NCBI RefSeq assembly: GCF_003014735.1
Contig: NZ_PYAX01000006.1
Span: 310,001-374,000 of the forward strand
Source of the DNA: Saccharothrix carnea
GTDB taxonomy: Bacteria; Actinomycetota; Actinomycetes; Mycobacteriales; Pseudonocardiaceae
Length of the DNA stretch: 64,000 nucleotides
Direction of reading: 5' to 3'
Below are positions 8,219 through 18,774 of the stretch, piece after piece (the stretch's first letter is position 1; each line of letters starts with the position of its first letter). Both the position numbers and the translations under genes were made by a program. The notes under the pieces are model-generated. The model had not been told where the DNA came from, did no database searches, and saw only the letters and a list, made by a program, of their open reading frames with translations.

Positions 8219-8827
8219 TCAGGACCCGTCCTTCTTGTCCTCGGCCTTGTCGTCGGCCTTCGCCTCGGCGGAAGCGTCGTCGGCGCCCTCGGCGGGCTCC
8301 TCGGTCGCGTCCTTCGTGGCGGACTCGGGCGCCTCGGCGTCCTGGTCCTGCACGTCCGCAGTGCCTTCGGTCTCCTCGGCCTCAGACGCCGCCGTGTCCT
8401 TCTCGGGGGCGGCAGCCTGGTCCTTGGCGAACTTGGTCTTGCGGGCGCGCTCGGCCTCGGAGGTGACGGTGGACTCCGCGACCAGCTCGATCACGGCCAT
8501 GGGGGCGTTGTCGCCCTTGCGCGGCAGCGTCTTGGTGATGCGGGTGTAGCCACCGGGGCGGTCGGCGAACTGCGGGCCGATCTCGGCGAACAGCTTGTGC
8601 ACGATGTCCTTGTCGCGGATCACCTTCAGGATCTCGCGACGGTTGTGCAGGTCACCGACCTTCGCCTTGCTGATCAGCTTCTCGGCGTACGGGCGCAGCC
8701 GCTTCGCCTTGGCCTCGGTGGTCGTGATCCGACCGTGGGTGAACAGGGACGTGGCCAGGTTGGCCAGCATCAGCCGCTCGTGGGCCGGCGAGCCCCCGAG
8801 ACGGGGTCCCTTGGTGGGGGTGGGCAT
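8219..8827 (-). CDS. rplQ: 50S ribosomal protein bL17 with long acidic tail
   Basis: bL17 sits near the peptide exit tunnel of the large subunit. Residues 1 to about 125 are the conserved core ([19 protein letters not shown], then [17 protein letters not shown]). The remaining 75 residues are a low-complexity tail rich in Ala, Glu and Asp that is absent from short bL17 proteins. Such tails occur in actinobacterial orthologues and are probably disordered. The ribosome site GAGGAG precedes the ATG. It is the last ribosomal gene of the alpha operon. Confidence 0.97.
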   Translation of the reverse strand: MPTPTKGPRLGGSPAHERLMLANLATSLFTHGRITTTEAKAKRLRPYAEKLISKAKVGDLHNRREILKVIRDKDIVHKLFAEIGPQFADRPGGYTRITKTLPRKGDNAPMAVIELVAESTVTSEAERARKTKFAKDQAAAPEKDTAASEAEETEGTADVQDQDAEAPESATKDATEEPAEGADDASAEAKADDKAEDKKDGS

Positions 8828-8885
8828 CGAATTGCTCCTCGGATTTCTTTCTGATCCTCTGCTCCGGCCCGGCCGCTAAGCGACC

Positions 8886-9938
8886 TCAGAGCTGCTCGGT
8901 CTCCGCGTAGTCCTGGCCGTCGTCGTGGTTGTCCACGGCGGTGTCCGTGCCCCAGCCTTCGGCGGGGTAGTCGGACGCGGCGGCCGACGGGTCGAACCCA
9001 GGGGGGCTGTCCTTCAGCGCGAGGCCGAGGCCGACGAGCTTCATCTTGACCTCGTCGATCGACTTCGCACCGAAGTTGCGGATGTCCAGCAGGTCCGCCT
9101 CGCTGCGCGAGACCAGCTCGCCCACGGTGTGGATGCCCTCGCGCTTGAGGCAGTTGTAGGACCGGACGGTGAGGTCCAGGTCCTCGATCGGCATCGCGAA
9201 CGCCGCGATGGTGTCCGCCTCGGCGGGCGAGGGGCCGATCTCGATGCCCTCGGCGTCGACGTTCAGCTCGCGGGCGAGGCCGAACAGCTCGACCAGCGTC
9301 TTACCGGCCGACGCGACGGCGTCGCGCGGCGTGATGGACGGCTTGGTCTCGACGTCGAGGATCAGCTTGTCGAAGTCGGTCCGCTGCTCGACACGGGTGG
9401 CCTCGACCTTGTAGGTCACCTTCATGACGGGCGAGTAGATCGAGTCGACCGGGATGCGGCCGATCTCGGCACCGGCCTGCTTGTTCTGCACGGCGGGGAC
9501 GTAGCCGCGACCGCGCTCGACCACGAGCTCGATCTCCAGCTTGCCCTTGCCGTTCAGGGTGGCGATGTGCAGGTCGGGGTTGTGCACGGTGACACCGGCC
9601 GGAGGCACGATGTCGCCCGCGGTCACCGCGCCCGGCCCCTGCTTGCGCAGGTACATGGTCACCGGCTCGTCCTCCTCGGAGCTGACGACCAGCTCCTTGA
9701 GGTTGAGGATGATGTCGGTGACGTCTTCCTTCACACCGGGGACGGTCGTGAACTCGTGCAGCACACCGTCGATGCGGATGCTGGTCACGGCCGCGCCGGG
9801 GATGGACGACAGCAGGGTGCGGCGAATCGAGTTGCCGAGGGTGTAGCCGAAGCCCGGCTCCAGCGGCTCGATGACGAACCGGGAGCGGGTCTCGTTGACC
9901 GCTTCCTCGCTGAGCGAGGGGCGCTGGGAAATCAGCAC
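8886..9938 (-). CDS. rpoA: RNA polymerase alpha subunit
   Basis: The alpha dimer nucleates assembly of RNA polymerase, and its C-terminal domain contacts UP elements and activators. The 350-residue protein has the N-terminal assembly domain ([17 protein letters not shown]-type segment, here with NSIRR, near residue 25) and the C-terminal domain with [19 protein letters not shown] near 255. A 40-residue acidic tail follows. The start is GTG at 9938 with GAGAGGAAGA upstream. It lies between rpsD and rplQ, as in most bacteria. Confidence 0.98.
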   Translation of the reverse strand: MLISQRPSLSEEAVNETRSRFVIEPLEPGFGYTLGNSIRRTLLSSIPGAAVTSIRIDGVLHEFTTVPGVKEDVTDIILNLKELVVSSEEDEPVTMYLRKQGPGAVTAGDIVPPAGVTVHNPDLHIATLNGKGKLEIELVVERGRGYVPAVQNKQAGAEIGRIPVDSIYSPVMKVTYKVEATRVEQRTDFDKLILDVETKPSITPRDAVASAGKTLVELFGLARELNVDAEGIEIGPSPAEADTIAAFAMPIEDLDLTVRSYNCLKREGIHTVGELVSRSEADLLDIRNFGAKSIDEVKMKLVGLGLALKDSPPGFDPSAAASDYPAEGWGTDTAVDNHDDGQDYAETEQL

Positions 9939-10047
9939 TGGGTTCTTCCTCTCTAGCCCCGACGCCCGCTATTTGACGTCGTGGGAACCGGTCGCGGAGA
10001 CCGGCAAACGCGTGCGACACACCATTCCGTGCCGCCGCGGGACCCGA

Positions 10048-10075
10048 CTGGAGGGGCCGCGGACGGCCCCTCCAG
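10048..10075 (-). terminator. Hairpin between rpsD and rpoA
   Basis: A perfect 12-bp stem (CTGGAGGGGCCG / CGGCCCCTCCAG) with a four-base loop begins six bases after the rpsD stop. No U tract follows and rpoA continues downstream, so it is more likely a partial terminator, a processing site or an mRNA-stabilising 3' hairpin than a full stop. Confidence 0.55.
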
Positions 10076-10080
10076 GAGGA

Positions 10081-10686
10081 TCACTTCGAGTAGAGCTCGA
10101 CGATGAGCTGTTCGGTGACGGGCGTGTCGATCTGCGCCCGCTCCGGCAGCTGGTGGACCAGGATGCGCAGGTTGGACTGCACGACCTGGAGCCACGCCGG
10201 GATCGGCCGGTCGCCGAAGGAAGCACGCGCGGCCTCGAAGGGCAGCGTGGGCAGCGACTTCGGCTTCACGTCGATGATGTCGAACTTCGACACCCGGAAG
10301 CTCGGGATGTTGACCTTCTGGCCGTTCACGATGAAGTGACCGTGGCTGACCAGCTGGCGGGCCTGACGACGGGTGCGCGCGAGACCCGCGCGGTACACCA
10401 CGTTGTCCAGCCGGGACTCCAGGATCTGCAGCAGGTTCTCACCGGTCTTGCCGGGGCGACGAACCGCTTCCTCGTAGTAGCGCCGGAACTGCTTCTCCAG
10501 GACGCCGTACGTGTAGCGGGCCTTCTGCTTCTCCTGGAGCTGGAGCAGGTACTCCGACTCCTTGATCCGACCGCGGCCGTGCTGGCCGGGCGGGTAAGGA
10601 CGACGCTCGAACGCCTGGTCCCCGCCGACGAGGTCGACCTTGAGACGGCGCGAGATGCGAGTGGCCGGTCCGGTATAGCGAGCCAT
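10081..10686 (-). CDS. rpsD: 30S ribosomal protein uS4 (zinc-free type)
   Basis: uS4 is a primary 16S rRNA binder that starts assembly of the small-subunit body. The 201-residue protein begins MARYTGPATRISRRLKVDL and carries the S4 RNA-binding domain (RLDNVVYRAGLARTRRQARQLVSHGHF, about 92-118, cited in part). No cysteine cluster is present in the N-terminal region, so it is the C-minus, zinc-independent form. GGGGAGGAG precedes the ATG. It sits between rpsK and rpoA. Confidence 0.98.
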   Translation of the reverse strand: MARYTGPATRISRRLKVDLVGGDQAFERRPYPPGQHGRGRIKESEYLLQLQEKQKARYTYGVLEKQFRRYYEEAVRRPGKTGENLLQILESRLDNVVYRAGLARTRRQARQLVSHGHFIVNGQKVNIPSFRVSKFDIIDVKPKSLPTLPFEAARASFGDRPIPAWLQVVQSNLRILVHQLPERAQIDTPVTEQLIVELYSK

Positions 10687-10709
10687 GTTGTCTTACTCCT
10701 CCCCGTGCC

Positions 10710-11117
10710 TCAGACCCGGCGCCGCTTGGGCGGGCGGCAGCCGTTGTGGGGCTGCGGGGTCACGTCCTGGATGGTGCCGACCTCGAGGCCGGCGGCCTGC
10801 AGCGAACGGATCGCGGTCTCGCGGCCGGAGCCGGGACCCTTCACGAACACGTCCACCTTGCGCATGCCGTGCTCGGCGGCCTTGCGCGCGGCGTTCTCGG
10901 CGGCCATCTGCGCGGCGAACGGCGTGGACTTGCGGGAGCCCTTGAAGCCGACGTGGCCGGCGGACGCCCAGCTGATCACGTTCCCCAGCGGGTCCGTGAT
11001 GGACACGATGGTGTTGTTGAACGTGCTCTTGATGTGCGCCTGGCCGTGCGAGACGTTCTTCTTTTCCTTGCGCCGGACCTTCTTGACCCCGGCGCCCGTA
11101 CGGGACTTGGGTGGCAT
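10710..11117 (-). CDS. rpsK: 30S ribosomal protein uS11
   Basis: uS11 lies on the platform of the small subunit near the mRNA exit channel. The 135-residue product has the Lys/Arg-rich N-terminus ([20 protein letters not shown]), the NNTIVSITD strand and the C-terminal [11 protein letters not shown] that contacts rRNA. Its length and order after rpsM are normal. Confidence 0.98.
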   Translation of the reverse strand: MPPKSRTGAGVKKVRRKEKKNVSHGQAHIKSTFNNTIVSITDPLGNVISWASAGHVGFKGSRKSTPFAAQMAAENAARKAAEHGMRKVDVFVKGPGSGRETAIRSLQAAGLEVGTIQDVTPQPHNGCRPPKRRRV

Positions 11118-11154
11118 GTCTGGGTGAACTCCTACTTGCTAGAGACGCGAGGTC

Positions 11155-11535
11155 TTACTTCTTTCCGGCCTTCTTCTTGCCGGCGACGGTCTTCTTCGGA
11201 CCCTTACGAGTGCGCGCGTTCGTCTTGGTGCGCTGCCCGCGGACGGGCAGGTTGCGACGGTGGCGCAGCCCCTCGTAGCAGCCGATTTCCATCTTCCGGC
11301 GGATGTCGGCCTGAACCTCGCGGCGGAGGTCACCCTCGACCTTGAAGTGGTTCTCGATGTAGTCCCGCAGCTTCGCCAGGTCGTCGTCACCGAGGTCCTT
11401 CACCCGGACGTCCGGGGAGATCTCGGTGGCGGTCAGCAGCTCCTTCGAGCGCGTCCGACCAATGCCGAAGATGTAGGTGAGCGCGATCTCCAACCGCTTT
11501 TCGCGGGGGAGGTCGACGCCAGCGAGTCGTGCCAT
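11155..11535 (-). CDS. rpsM: 30S ribosomal protein uS13
   Basis: uS13 sits in the head of the small subunit and bridges to the large subunit and P-site tRNA. The 126-residue protein begins [19 protein letters not shown], has the helix-hairpin-helix [13 protein letters not shown], and ends in the very basic tail that reaches the decoding centre. It lies between rpmJ and rpsK. Confidence 0.98.
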   Translation of the reverse strand: MARLAGVDLPREKRLEIALTYIFGIGRTRSKELLTATEISPDVRVKDLGDDDLAKLRDYIENHFKVEGDLRREVQADIRRKMEIGCYEGLRHRRNLPVRGQRTKTNARTRKGPKKTVAGKKKAGKK

Positions 11536-11755
11536 ACGGCGCTTGCTCCTAACAGTGGTGTCGCTCCAGGTCTGCTCCTCGCCCGATCCCGGGACTGACT
11601 CGCTGTGTCAGTTCCGGTCGCTCTCGCGACCGGTGTCCCGGCCCCGGCCTGGAGTCCGGGGGTGTGCCACACGTGGTTCTTTGTGGGGCAGGTGCGAAGA
11701 GGCTTACTCGGTGTCGCGTCCGGTGAAGACTCGACTCGTGCTGGTCGTGCTCCGC

Positions 11756-11869
11756 TCAGCCCTGGCGCTGCTTGTGGCGCAGGTTCTCGCAGATCACCAT
11801 GACCCGGCCGTGACGGCGGATCACCTTGCACTTGTCGCAGATCTTCTTGACGCTCGGCTGGACCTTCAC
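11756..11869 (-). CDS. rpmJ: 50S ribosomal protein bL36 (zinc-binding form)
   Basis: This 37-residue protein begins [19 protein letters not shown] (GTG start) and ends RHKQRQG. The zinc site is complete: Cys11, Cys14, Cys27, His32. AGGAGAAG lies seven bases before the start. bL36 stabilises helices near the peptidyl-transferase region. The gap to rpsM (about 220 bases) is long for this operon, but I see no further gene in it. Confidence 0.97.
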   Translation of the reverse strand: MKVQPSVKKICDKCKVIRRHGRVMVICENLRHKQRQG

Positions 11870-11922
11870 GCCTGAGCTTCTCCTGCGTCAGCCGACGTGC
11901 CCGTGATCGGGCACGCCGGAGG

Positions 11923-12144
11923 TCACTTGTAGCGGTAGACGATGCGCCCGCGGGACAGGTCGTAGGGCGAGAGCTCCACGACAACCCGGTCCTCAGGGAG
12001 GATGCGGATGTAGTGCTGACGCATCTTGCCGCTGATGTGTGCCAGGACCTTGTGACCGTTCTCCAACTCGACGCGGAACATCGCGTTGGGGAGCGGCTCG
12101 ACTACGCGGCCCTCGACCTCAATGGCCCCGTCCTTCTTGCCCAT
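11923..12144 (-). CDS. infA: Translation initiation factor IF-1
   Basis: IF-1 is an OB-fold factor that occupies the ribosomal A site during initiation. The 73-residue product ([19 protein letters not shown]...) is full length and has the conserved [13 protein letters not shown] strand and [10 protein letters not shown]-terminus. It opens the alpha operon, and a good promoter lies about 150 bases upstream. Confidence 0.98.
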   Translation of the reverse strand: MGKKDGAIEVEGRVVEPLPNAMFRVELENGHKVLAHISGKMRQHYIRILPEDRVVVELSPYDLSRGRIVYRYK

Positions 12145-12291
12145 GTCCTCCGCGTTTCGTGACGGTGGGTGTTACTTCCGGAGTGCGGGCACGCGGCACC
12201 CCGACTCCTCCAGGCCCTTGCGAACCCTGCCACCTCCGGGAAGAGATCCCCGGGCATGACGGAACCGGCGCGACGTATGCGCCACCCGTCC

Positions 12292-12320
12292 ATAGTACGC
12301 GGGTCAGCTCGAACGCCCAA
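12292..12320 (-). promoter_or_regulatory. Candidate promoter of the infA-rpmJ-rpsM-rpsK-rpsD-rpoA-rplQ operon
   Basis: Read on the minus strand, TTGGGC (12315-12320) and TACTAT (12292-12297) are separated by 17 bases, a good match to a housekeeping sigma promoter. It overlaps the last codons of the upstream DUF1707 gene and would give an infA leader of about 140 bases. Confidence 0.65.
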
Positions 12321-12693
12321 ATCGGGCCTTGCGGGCGACCAGGAGGGCCAGTCCCCAGGGGCCCGCGACCCAGATCCACCAAGGGTAGAGGACCTCGCCG
12401 AGGGAGAGGCTGATGACACCCCACACGAGGACGTTGACGGCGCTGGCGGCGAGCCACGCGCCGGTCATGGCCCTGACCACGGCGTTCGGCCGCTGCGGGA
12501 CAGGGGCGGGCGCGTCGGGGGGCAGGTCGGCGGTCAGGGCGCTGAGCTCGGCGTACGTGCGGGCCTCGTGGGCGGCGCGGGTGCGCTCGTCGAACTCGGT
12601 CAGGGTCAGCCTGCCCTCGGTGTGGGCACGGGTCAGCTCCTCGACGACCGCGTTCCGGTCGTCGTCGGCCGCGCGGGTGAAGGACTCGTGCAC
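12304..12693 (-). CDS. DUF1707 domain membrane protein
   Basis: This is a 129-residue protein with an N-terminal DUF1707 (SHOCT-like) region, seen as the RAADDDRNAVVEELTRAHTEG...EFDERTRAAHEA pattern (about 7-45). A proline-rich linker and two hydrophobic helices (about 75-96 and 102-120) follow. DUF1707 proteins are abundant in actinobacteria, and their function is not settled. GTG at 12693 has GGAGGTG five bases upstream. It is a paralogue of the next upstream gene and probably a local duplication. I cannot give a biochemical role. Confidence 0.85.
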   Translation of the reverse strand: MHESFTRAADDDRNAVVEELTRAHTEGRLTLTEFDERTRAAHEARTYAELSALTADLPPDAPAPVPQRPNAVVRAMTGAWLAASAVNVLVWGVISLSLGEVLYPWWIWVAGPWGLALLVARKARFGRSS

Positions 12694-12738
12694 GTCGCCA
12701 CCTCCGTCCGGGCTGGGTTCGAGTGCATGGTAACAGCG

Positions 12739-13188
12739 TTACTTTTGCGGCCGGGTGGCCCACCAGACCACGCCGAGGACGGCGCCGGGCGGCACGGCGA
12801 CCCACAGGAACCACGGGTGCACGAGGCCCTCGTCGCCGAGGAGGCTCGCGAGCAGCCAGACCGCGAAGTTGAGCGCGCTGATGCTCAGCCAGATGGTGGT
12901 GAGGATCCTCATCGCCGAGGGTCCGCTTCCGGTCTTCACCCGCTTGGGTGTCGGCAGGGCTGTTGCTCCGGCGGGCGGGACGGGTGGCGCGGACGACGTG
13001 GACGGCAGGTCCGCCGTGAGGACGGCCAGTTCGCCCCGGGTCTTCGCCTGCCAGGTCCGCACCACGCGGGCGTCGAACTCGGCGAGGTCGAGGCTGCCAT
13101 CGGCGTGCGCGTGGTGCAGCCACTGCTGGACCAGTTCGCGTTCGGCGTCGGAGGCCCGGATGTCCTCGGGCCGCACAGGCTGGGTCAC
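12739..13188 (-). CDS. DUF1707 domain membrane protein (paralogue)
   Basis: This 149-residue protein has the same build as its downstream neighbour: an N-terminal DUF1707 motif (RASDAERELVQQWLHHAHADG, cited in part; LDLAEFDARV), a Pro/Ser linker, then two hydrophobic helices (about 92-113 and 122-143). GTG at 13188 gives a start matching the DUF1707 boundary. A longer frame begins at 13302, but its extra N-terminus looks non-coding. The pair lies between map and the infA promoter. Function unknown. Confidence 0.82.
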   Translation of the reverse strand: MTQPVRPEDIRASDAERELVQQWLHHAHADGSLDLAEFDARVVRTWQAKTRGELAVLTADLPSTSSAPPVPPAGATALPTPKRVKTGSGPSAMRILTTIWLSISALNFAVWLLASLLGDEGLVHPWFLWVAVPPGAVLGVVWWATRPQK

Positions 13189-13351
13189 CCCGTCATCCTG
13201 GCCGGGCGGTGGACGTGACGACAGGGGGCTAACCCCCGGTTCGGCCTGCGCCGAACGGCCCTTCTCGAACACGACGCCGGTGAACCCCGACGAGGGGTCC
13301 ACCGGCGCAGGTGTCAGATCTCAGACGATGTCAGTCGTCAGATGTCAGCCG

Positions 13352-14128
13352 TCAGTCGTCATCGAGCGCGGTCAGCACCCAGGGGCCGTCGTCGGTGATC
13401 GCCACCGAGTGCTCCCAGTGCGCCGCGCGCGAGCCGTCCGCGGTGATCACGGTCCAGCCGTCGTCCAGCTCGACCGTGCGCTCCGTCCCCAGGGTCAGCA
13501 TCGGCTCGATGGCGATCGCCATCCCGGCCTTCAACCGGGGCCCCTTGCCGGGCTTGCCGTGGTTGGGCAGGAACGGGTCCATGTGCATCTTCGTGCCGAT
13601 GCCGTGCCCGCCGTACCCCTCCACGATCCCGTACTCGACCCCGTGCTCGTCACCCATCCGAACGGTCGCCGACTCGATCGCGAACGAGATGTCGCTGAGC
13701 CGCCCACCGGCCACCGCCGCCTCGATGCCCGCGACCATCGACACCCGCGTGGCCTCGGACAGCTTCAGCTCGGCGTCCGTCACCGAACCGACCGGCAGCG
13801 TGATGGCCGAGTCGCCGTGCCACCCGTCGAGGATCGCACCGCAGTCGATCGAGATCAGGTCACCCTCGGCCAGCACCTGCGTCCGGCTCGGGATCCCGTG
13901 CACCACCTGCTCGTTCACCGACGCGCAGATCGACGCCGGGAAGCCGTGGTAGCCCTTGAACGACGGGATCGCGCCCGCGTCGCGGATGCTCTGCTCCGCC
14001 AGCTCGTCCAGCTCGGCCGTCGACACGCCCGCCTTGGTGTGCGAGGCCAGCAGCGCCAACGTGCGAGCCACGACCAGCCCGGCAGCCCTCATGGCTTCGA
14101 GCTGGCCGCGGCTCTTGATCTCGATCAT
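13352..14128 (-). CDS. map: Type I methionine aminopeptidase
   Basis: This enzyme removes the initiator methionine from nascent proteins. The 258-residue form starting at ATG 14128 (MIEIKSRGQ) matches the usual family start. The five metal ligands are all visible: Asp95 (SIDCG), Asp106 (WHGDSAIT), His175 (YGGHGIG), Glu208 (IEPM) and Glu239 (HWEH). Substrate His77 is in VVHGIP. Longer versions are possible, with GTG at 14170 preceded by GGTGGA or GTG at 14191 overlapping the adk stop; the RVVPG stretch they add resembles the extended N-terminus of some actinobacterial MetAPs. It is the last gene of secY-adk-map. Confidence 0.96.
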   Translation of the reverse strand: MIEIKSRGQLEAMRAAGLVVARTLALLASHTKAGVSTAELDELAEQSIRDAGAIPSFKGYHGFPASICASVNEQVVHGIPSRTQVLAEGDLISIDCGAILDGWHGDSAITLPVGSVTDAELKLSEATRVSMVAGIEAAVAGGRLSDISFAIESATVRMGDEHGVEYGIVEGYGGHGIGTKMHMDPFLPNHGKPGKGPRLKAGMAIAIEPMLTLGTERTVELDDGWTVITADGSRAAHWEHSVAITDDGPWVLTALDDD

Positions 14129-14187
14129 GCGGTCCCGACCGGGAACGACGCGACCGACCCGACGCAGCACATCGACGAGTCCACCGC

Positions 14188-14738
<551 letters not shown>

Positions 14739-14739
<1 letters not shown>

Positions 14740-16049
14740 TAGCGGAGGAACCCTTCGTAGTTGCGCTGCATGAGCTGGCTCTCGATCTGCTTCACGGTGT
14801 CGAGGCCGACACCGACCATGATCAGCACCGCCGTACCGCCGAACGGGAAGTTCTGGTTCTGGCCCTGACCGGTGAGGTCGAGGAACAGGTTCGGCAGGAT
14901 GGCGACGATGCCCAGGTAGAGCGAGCCGGGCAGCGTGATCCGCCCCAACACGAAGCGGAGGTACTCAGCGGTGGGTCGACCCGGTCGGATACCCGGGATG
15001 AACCCACCGAACTTCTTCATCTCGTCCGCGCGCTCGTCCGGGTTGAACGTGATGCCGACGTAGAAGTACGTGAAGAAGACGATCAGCAGGAAGTAGAGCG
15101 CGATGTGCACCGGGCTGGACTGGCTCACCAGGTGCGTCGCGACGAAGCTCTCCCACCAGTTCGGCGCCGATCCGTCGGTGGAGGCGGTCAGGCGCGAGAT
15201 CAGGTCGGGCAGGTACAGCAGCGACGAGGCGAAGATGACCGGGATGACACCGGCCTGGTTCACCTTCAGCGGCAGGTAGGTCGACGTGCCGCCGTACATC
15301 CGGCGGCCGATCATCCGCTTCGCGTACTGGACCGGGATGCGGCGCTGGGCCTGCTCCACGTAGATGACGCTGGCGATGATCAGCAGAGCCGCGACGCAGA
15401 CCAGGAAGAACGTCAGGCCACCGCGGTCGAGGATGATCTTGCCCTCGATCGGGATGCGGGCCGCGATGCCGGTGAAGATCAGCAGCGACATGCCGTTGCC
15501 GATCCCCTTCTCGGTGATGATCTCACCGAGCCACATGATCACGCTGGTGCCCGCGGTCATCACGACCACGAGGACGACCAGGTTGAAGATGCTGTCGTTG
15601 GGGATGACCGGCACTTCGCAGTTCGCGAACAGCTGCCCGCGCACGGCCAGGGCGATGATGCCCGTGGACTGCAGGACCGCCAGCGCGATGGTCAGGTAGC
15701 GGGTGTACTGGGTCAGCTTGCCCTGACCCGCCTGCCCTTCCTTCTTCAGCTGCTCGAACCGCGGAATCACCACGGTGAGCAACTGGATGATGATGCTCGC
15801 CGTGATGTACGGCATGATGCCGAGCGCGAAGATCGACAAGTTCAGCAGCGCGCCACCGCTGAACAGGTTGATCAGGGAGTAGATCCCCTGCTGGTCGACC
15901 GACTCGACACACTGTTTGACGTTCTTGAAGGAGACGCCCGGCGCGGGCATGGTGGCGCCCAACCGGTACACCACGACGATCCCGAGCGTGAACAGGATCT
16001 TCTTGCGTAGGTCCGGCGTCGCGAGAGCCGAGCGGAATGCGCCGAGCAC
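14739..16049 (-). CDS. secY: Protein translocase subunit SecY
   Basis: SecY forms the protein-conducting channel of the general secretory pathway, with SecE and SecG. The 436-residue protein has ten hydrophobic helices and hallmark loops such as [32 protein letters not shown] and [23 protein letters not shown] (cited in part). GTG at 16049 was chosen because TGGAGGTT lies five bases upstream and the protein then begins [14 protein letters not shown], as in mycobacteria. Unusually, a lysE-type gene separates it from rplO. Confidence 0.97.
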
Positions 16050-16303
16050 GCGAACCTCCATCAGCGTTGCCGCCCCACTGGGGTCGGCATCCTGCGGTGC
16101 CGGCTGTGTTGCCGACACAGTCTTGCGGACGTGCCGTCGACACATCGCCGACGGTGGCGGAAGCGACGGATAGCCGCGACCGACCCGGAGGGCATCCGGG
16201 TTCAGCCCGCGACTTTAACAGTCGCTTGGCCGATCGCCGTAGTCAGTCTTCCCTCACACTTCGTACCCGATCGACTACCGCCGCGCGCAAGCCCCCGAAT
16301 GGA

Positions 16304-16900
16304 TCAAGTGCGGTTGGTCGCGAGCAGGCCCGCCATGCCGAGCAGGACCGCCGCCGTGCCCTTGTCCAGCCTCGCCCTGGCCCGCCTGGTGAGCCCCGCC
16401 TTGCGGATGCCCGCGCCCAGCGCCACGTACGCCGTGCCCGCCAGTGCCTCCGCCGCCAGGTAGACCGCGCCGAGGGTCGCGAGCTGCACCGGGATCGGGC
16501 CGCGGGCCGGGTCGACGAACTGCGGCACGAACGCCGTGAAGATCAGCAGCGCCTTGGGGTTCGTGATCGCGACCACGAACTCCTTGCGCAGCGGCGTACC
16601 CCTGCTGGCTGGCGTTTCACCGCTTTCCTTGGTCATCAGGATGCGCGCGGCGAGGTAGACGAGGTAGGCGACACCGGCCCACTTGATCACGGTGAGCGCG
16701 GTGGTGCTCGCCGCCAACACGGGACCCAGTCCGGCCACGACCGCACCGACCATCAGGGAGAAGGCCGCAAGGCGGCCCAGGAGCGCCACCACGGCCCGCA
16801 ACGGGCCGTGGTGGACCCCGTGGTGCATGCCCACGAGGTTGTTCGCACCAGGGGTCAGCGCGACGAGCACCGAGGCGCCGAAGAAGACCGCGAGCCACAT
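16304..16900 (-). CDS. LysE/RhtB family amino-acid exporter
   Basis: This 198-residue membrane protein has about five to six hydrophobic helices. The N-terminal ALTPGANNL segment is the family's hallmark PGPN-like motif, and the NPKALLIFTAFVPQF segment near residue 115 is also typical. Family members export amino acids or their analogues; the substrate cannot be told from sequence. It lies on the same strand as rplO and secY but is isolated from rplO by a strong hairpin, and about 250 bases separate it from secY. It looks like an insertion into the ancestral rplO-secY junction. Confidence 0.88.
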   Translation of the reverse strand: MWLAVFFGASVLVALTPGANNLVGMHHGVHHGPLRAVVALLGRLAAFSLMVGAVVAGLGPVLAASTTALTVIKWAGVAYLVYLAARILMTKESGETPASRGTPLRKEFVVAITNPKALLIFTAFVPQFVDPARGPIPVQLATLGAVYLAAEALAGTAYVALGAGIRKAGLTRRARARLDKGTAAVLLGMAGLLATNRT

Positions 16901-17034
16901 GCCTGGACGCTAACCCGGCCACCAACCGGTTTTACGCCCTGCGCGAACGCACGTCCCGGCAGGGCCTCTTGCCGGCGGGACAGGCCTCGCGGACGCCGGC
17001 AACCGTCAAAAAGAGGTGACCGACCCCGGACACG

Positions 17035-17071
17035 CGAACGGCCCCGGAGCGGGAGGCTCCGGGGCCGTTCG
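17035..17071 (-). terminator. Hairpin terminator of the S10/spc ribosomal operon
   Basis: A perfect 16-bp inverted repeat (CGAACGGCCCCGGAGC / GCTCCGGGGCCGTTCG) with a GGGAG loop lies 36 bases after the rplO stop. On the minus strand a CTCTTTTT run occurs about 15 bases further on. The stem core is nearly identical to that of the rpoC terminator. Confidence 0.8.
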
Positions 17072-17106
17072 ACCGTGCTGTTCAGTGCCGTGCTGTGCTC
17101 CGTGCG

Positions 17107-17550
17107 TCAGAGCACGGTGGTGGTGCCACCGGCGGCGGCGATCTTCTCGACCGCGCTGCCGGAGAACTTGTTCGCCACGACGTCGAGCTTGACGCCGTCC
17201 AGGTCACCGTTGCCGAGGACCTTCACGAGCTCGTTCTTGCGCACCAGGCCCGCGTGGATGAGAGCGTCCACGTCCACCCGACCACCCTCGGGGAACACCC
17301 GGGCGAGGTCGCCCACGTTCACCACCTGGTACTCGGTGCGGAACGGGTTGCGGAAGCCCTTCAGCTTCGGCAGGCGCATGTGCAGCGGCATCTGGCCACC
17401 CTCGAAGCGCGGCGAAACGTTCTTCCGCGCCCCGGTGCCCTTCGTGCCGCGACCGGCCGTCTTGCCCTTGGAGCCCTCACCGCGACCGACACGGGTCTTC
17501 GCGGTCTTGGCGCCGGGGGCCGGACGCAGGTCATGGATCTTGATGGTCAC
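17107..17550 (-). CDS. rplO: 50S ribosomal protein uL15
   Basis: uL15 is a late assembly protein that threads a basic N-terminal extension into the large subunit. The 147-residue product has the glycine/lysine-rich N-terminus ([18 protein letters not shown]) and [21 protein letters not shown] at 17550 overlaps the rpmD stop as GTGA. It is the last ribosomal gene before the terminator; secY does not follow directly. Confidence 0.98.
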   Translation of the reverse strand: MTIKIHDLRPAPGAKTAKTRVGRGEGSKGKTAGRGTKGTGARKNVSPRFEGGQMPLHMRLPKLKGFRNPFRTEYQVVNVGDLARVFPEGGRVDVDALIHAGLVRKNELVKVLGNGDLDGVKLDVVANKFSGSAVEKIAAAGGTTTVL

Positions 17551-17732
17551 GACTGGACCTCCTCGACGACCACCAGGTGGCGCACGGTGTGGATCAAACC
17601 GCGCACCTGCGGCGTGTCCTCGCGGACCACCGACTGGCGGATCTTGCGCAGACCGAGGGTCCGGAGGGACTCGCGGTGGTTGCGCTTGGTACCGATGCTG
17701 CTCTTGACCTGGGTCACCTTGAGCTCAGCCAT
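17547..17732 (-). CDS. rpmD: 50S ribosomal protein uL30
   Basis: This is a 61-residue protein beginning [19 protein letters not shown], with the conserved [22 protein letters not shown] (cited in part). Its length is normal for bacterial uL30. It starts two bases after the rpsE stop and overlaps rplO by four bases. It is the spc operon member between uS5 and uL15. Confidence 0.97.
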   Translation of the reverse strand: MAELKVTQVKSSIGTKRNHRESLRTLGLRKIRQSVVREDTPQVRGLIHTVRHLVVVEEVQS

Positions 17733-17734
17733 GG

Positions 17735-18340
17735 TCACACCGCCCCTGCACGCGCACGGAGCATGCCGGCGGGAGCCACATCCTCGATCGGCAGACCGCG
17801 ACGGGCGGCCACCTCCTCGGGGCGCTGGAGACCCTTCAGGGCCGCCACCGTGGCGTGCACGATGTTGATGGCGTTGTCGGAGCCCAGCGACTTGCTCAGC
17901 ACGTCGTGGACACCGGCGCACTCCAGCACCGCGCGGACCGCACCACCGGCGATGACACCGGTACCGGCCGAGGCCGGACGCAGCATGACGACACCGGCCG
18001 CCTTCTCGCCCTGGATCGGGTGAGGGATCGTGCCCGCGATGCGAGGGACGCGGAAGAAGTTCTTCTTCGCCTCCTCGACACCCTTGGCGATCGCCGCGGG
18101 GACTTCCTTGGCCTTGCCGTAGCCGACACCGACCATGCCGTCGCCGTCGCCGACCACGACCAGCGCGGTGAAGCTGAAGCGACGACCACCCTTCACGACC
18201 TTGGAGACGCGGTTGATCGCAACCACGCGCTCCAGGTGCGGGGTCTTCTCCTGGGCCGCTCCGCCGCGGCCACCGTCACGGCGGTCGCGGCGCTCTCCGC
18301 GCTCGCCCCCGCCGCCTTCGCGACGCGTGCGTCCTGGCAT
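17735..18340 (-). CDS. rpsE: 30S ribosomal protein uS5
   Basis: uS5 lies at the mRNA entry site and affects decoding fidelity. The 201-residue protein carries a basic, glycine-rich N-terminal extension (about 1-34), followed by the double-stranded RNA-binding fold ([19 protein letters not shown]) and the C-terminal domain with [15 protein letters not shown]. The VVKGGRRF loop, where spectinomycin-resistance mutations occur in other bacteria, looks wild type. Confidence 0.98.
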   Translation of the reverse strand: MPGRTRREGGGGERGERRDRRDGGRGGAAQEKTPHLERVVAINRVSKVVKGGRRFSFTALVVVGDGDGMVGVGYGKAKEVPAAIAKGVEEAKKNFFRVPRIAGTIPHPIQGEKAAGVVMLRPASAGTGVIAGGAVRAVLECAGVHDVLSKSLGSDNAINIVHATVAALKGLQRPEEVAARRGLPIEDVAPAGMLRARAGAV

Positions 18341-18374
18341 CAGGCGTCCCTCTCAATTCGGTTCATGTGCATTG

Positions 18375-18773
18375 TCAGAACTCCAGCCCAGCCTCGCGAG
18401 CGGCATCGGCCAGAGCGGCGATCCGACCGTGGTAGGCGTTGCCGCCGCGGTCGAAGACCACCTTGGTGATCCCGGCGTCCTTGGCGCGGGCGGCGGCCAG
18501 CTGGCCGACCTTCGCCGCACGGGCCTTCTTGTCGCCGTCGAGCGACCGGACGTCCGCCTCCACGGAGGAAGCCGCCGCCAGGGTGCGGCCGGCGAGGTCG
18601 TCGATGATCTGCACGGTGATGTGCTTCGACGACCGGTGCACGACCAGGCGCGGGCGCTCCGGCGTGCCGCTGACCTTCTTGCGGAGGCGGAAGTGACGGC
18701 GGGTCTTGGCGATGCGGCGAGTGGTCGAGATGTCCTTGCCCACCGGCTTGCGCTTCGTTGCAGTCTCGCTCAT
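18375..18773 (-). CDS. rplR: 50S ribosomal protein uL18
   Basis: uL18 binds 5S rRNA in the central protuberance. ATG at 18773 gives a 132-residue protein ([20 protein letters not shown]) with the conserved [17 protein letters not shown] and [21 protein letters not shown] ends (cited in part). One base separates this start from the rplF stop. A longer frame upstream runs into rplF and is not used. Confidence 0.97.
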   Translation of the reverse strand: MSETATKRKPVGKDISTTRRIAKTRRHFRLRKKVSGTPERPRLVVHRSSKHITVQIIDDLAGRTLAAASSVEADVRSLDGDKKARAAKVGQLAAARAKDAGITKVVFDRGGNAYHGRIAALADAAREAGLEF

Positions 18774-18774
18774 G

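Noticed and set aside
13310-13362. Clustered GTCAG words at the end of map
   Set aside because: The spacing is irregular and the stretch overlaps the stop region; it looks like simple-sequence drift rather than an array.
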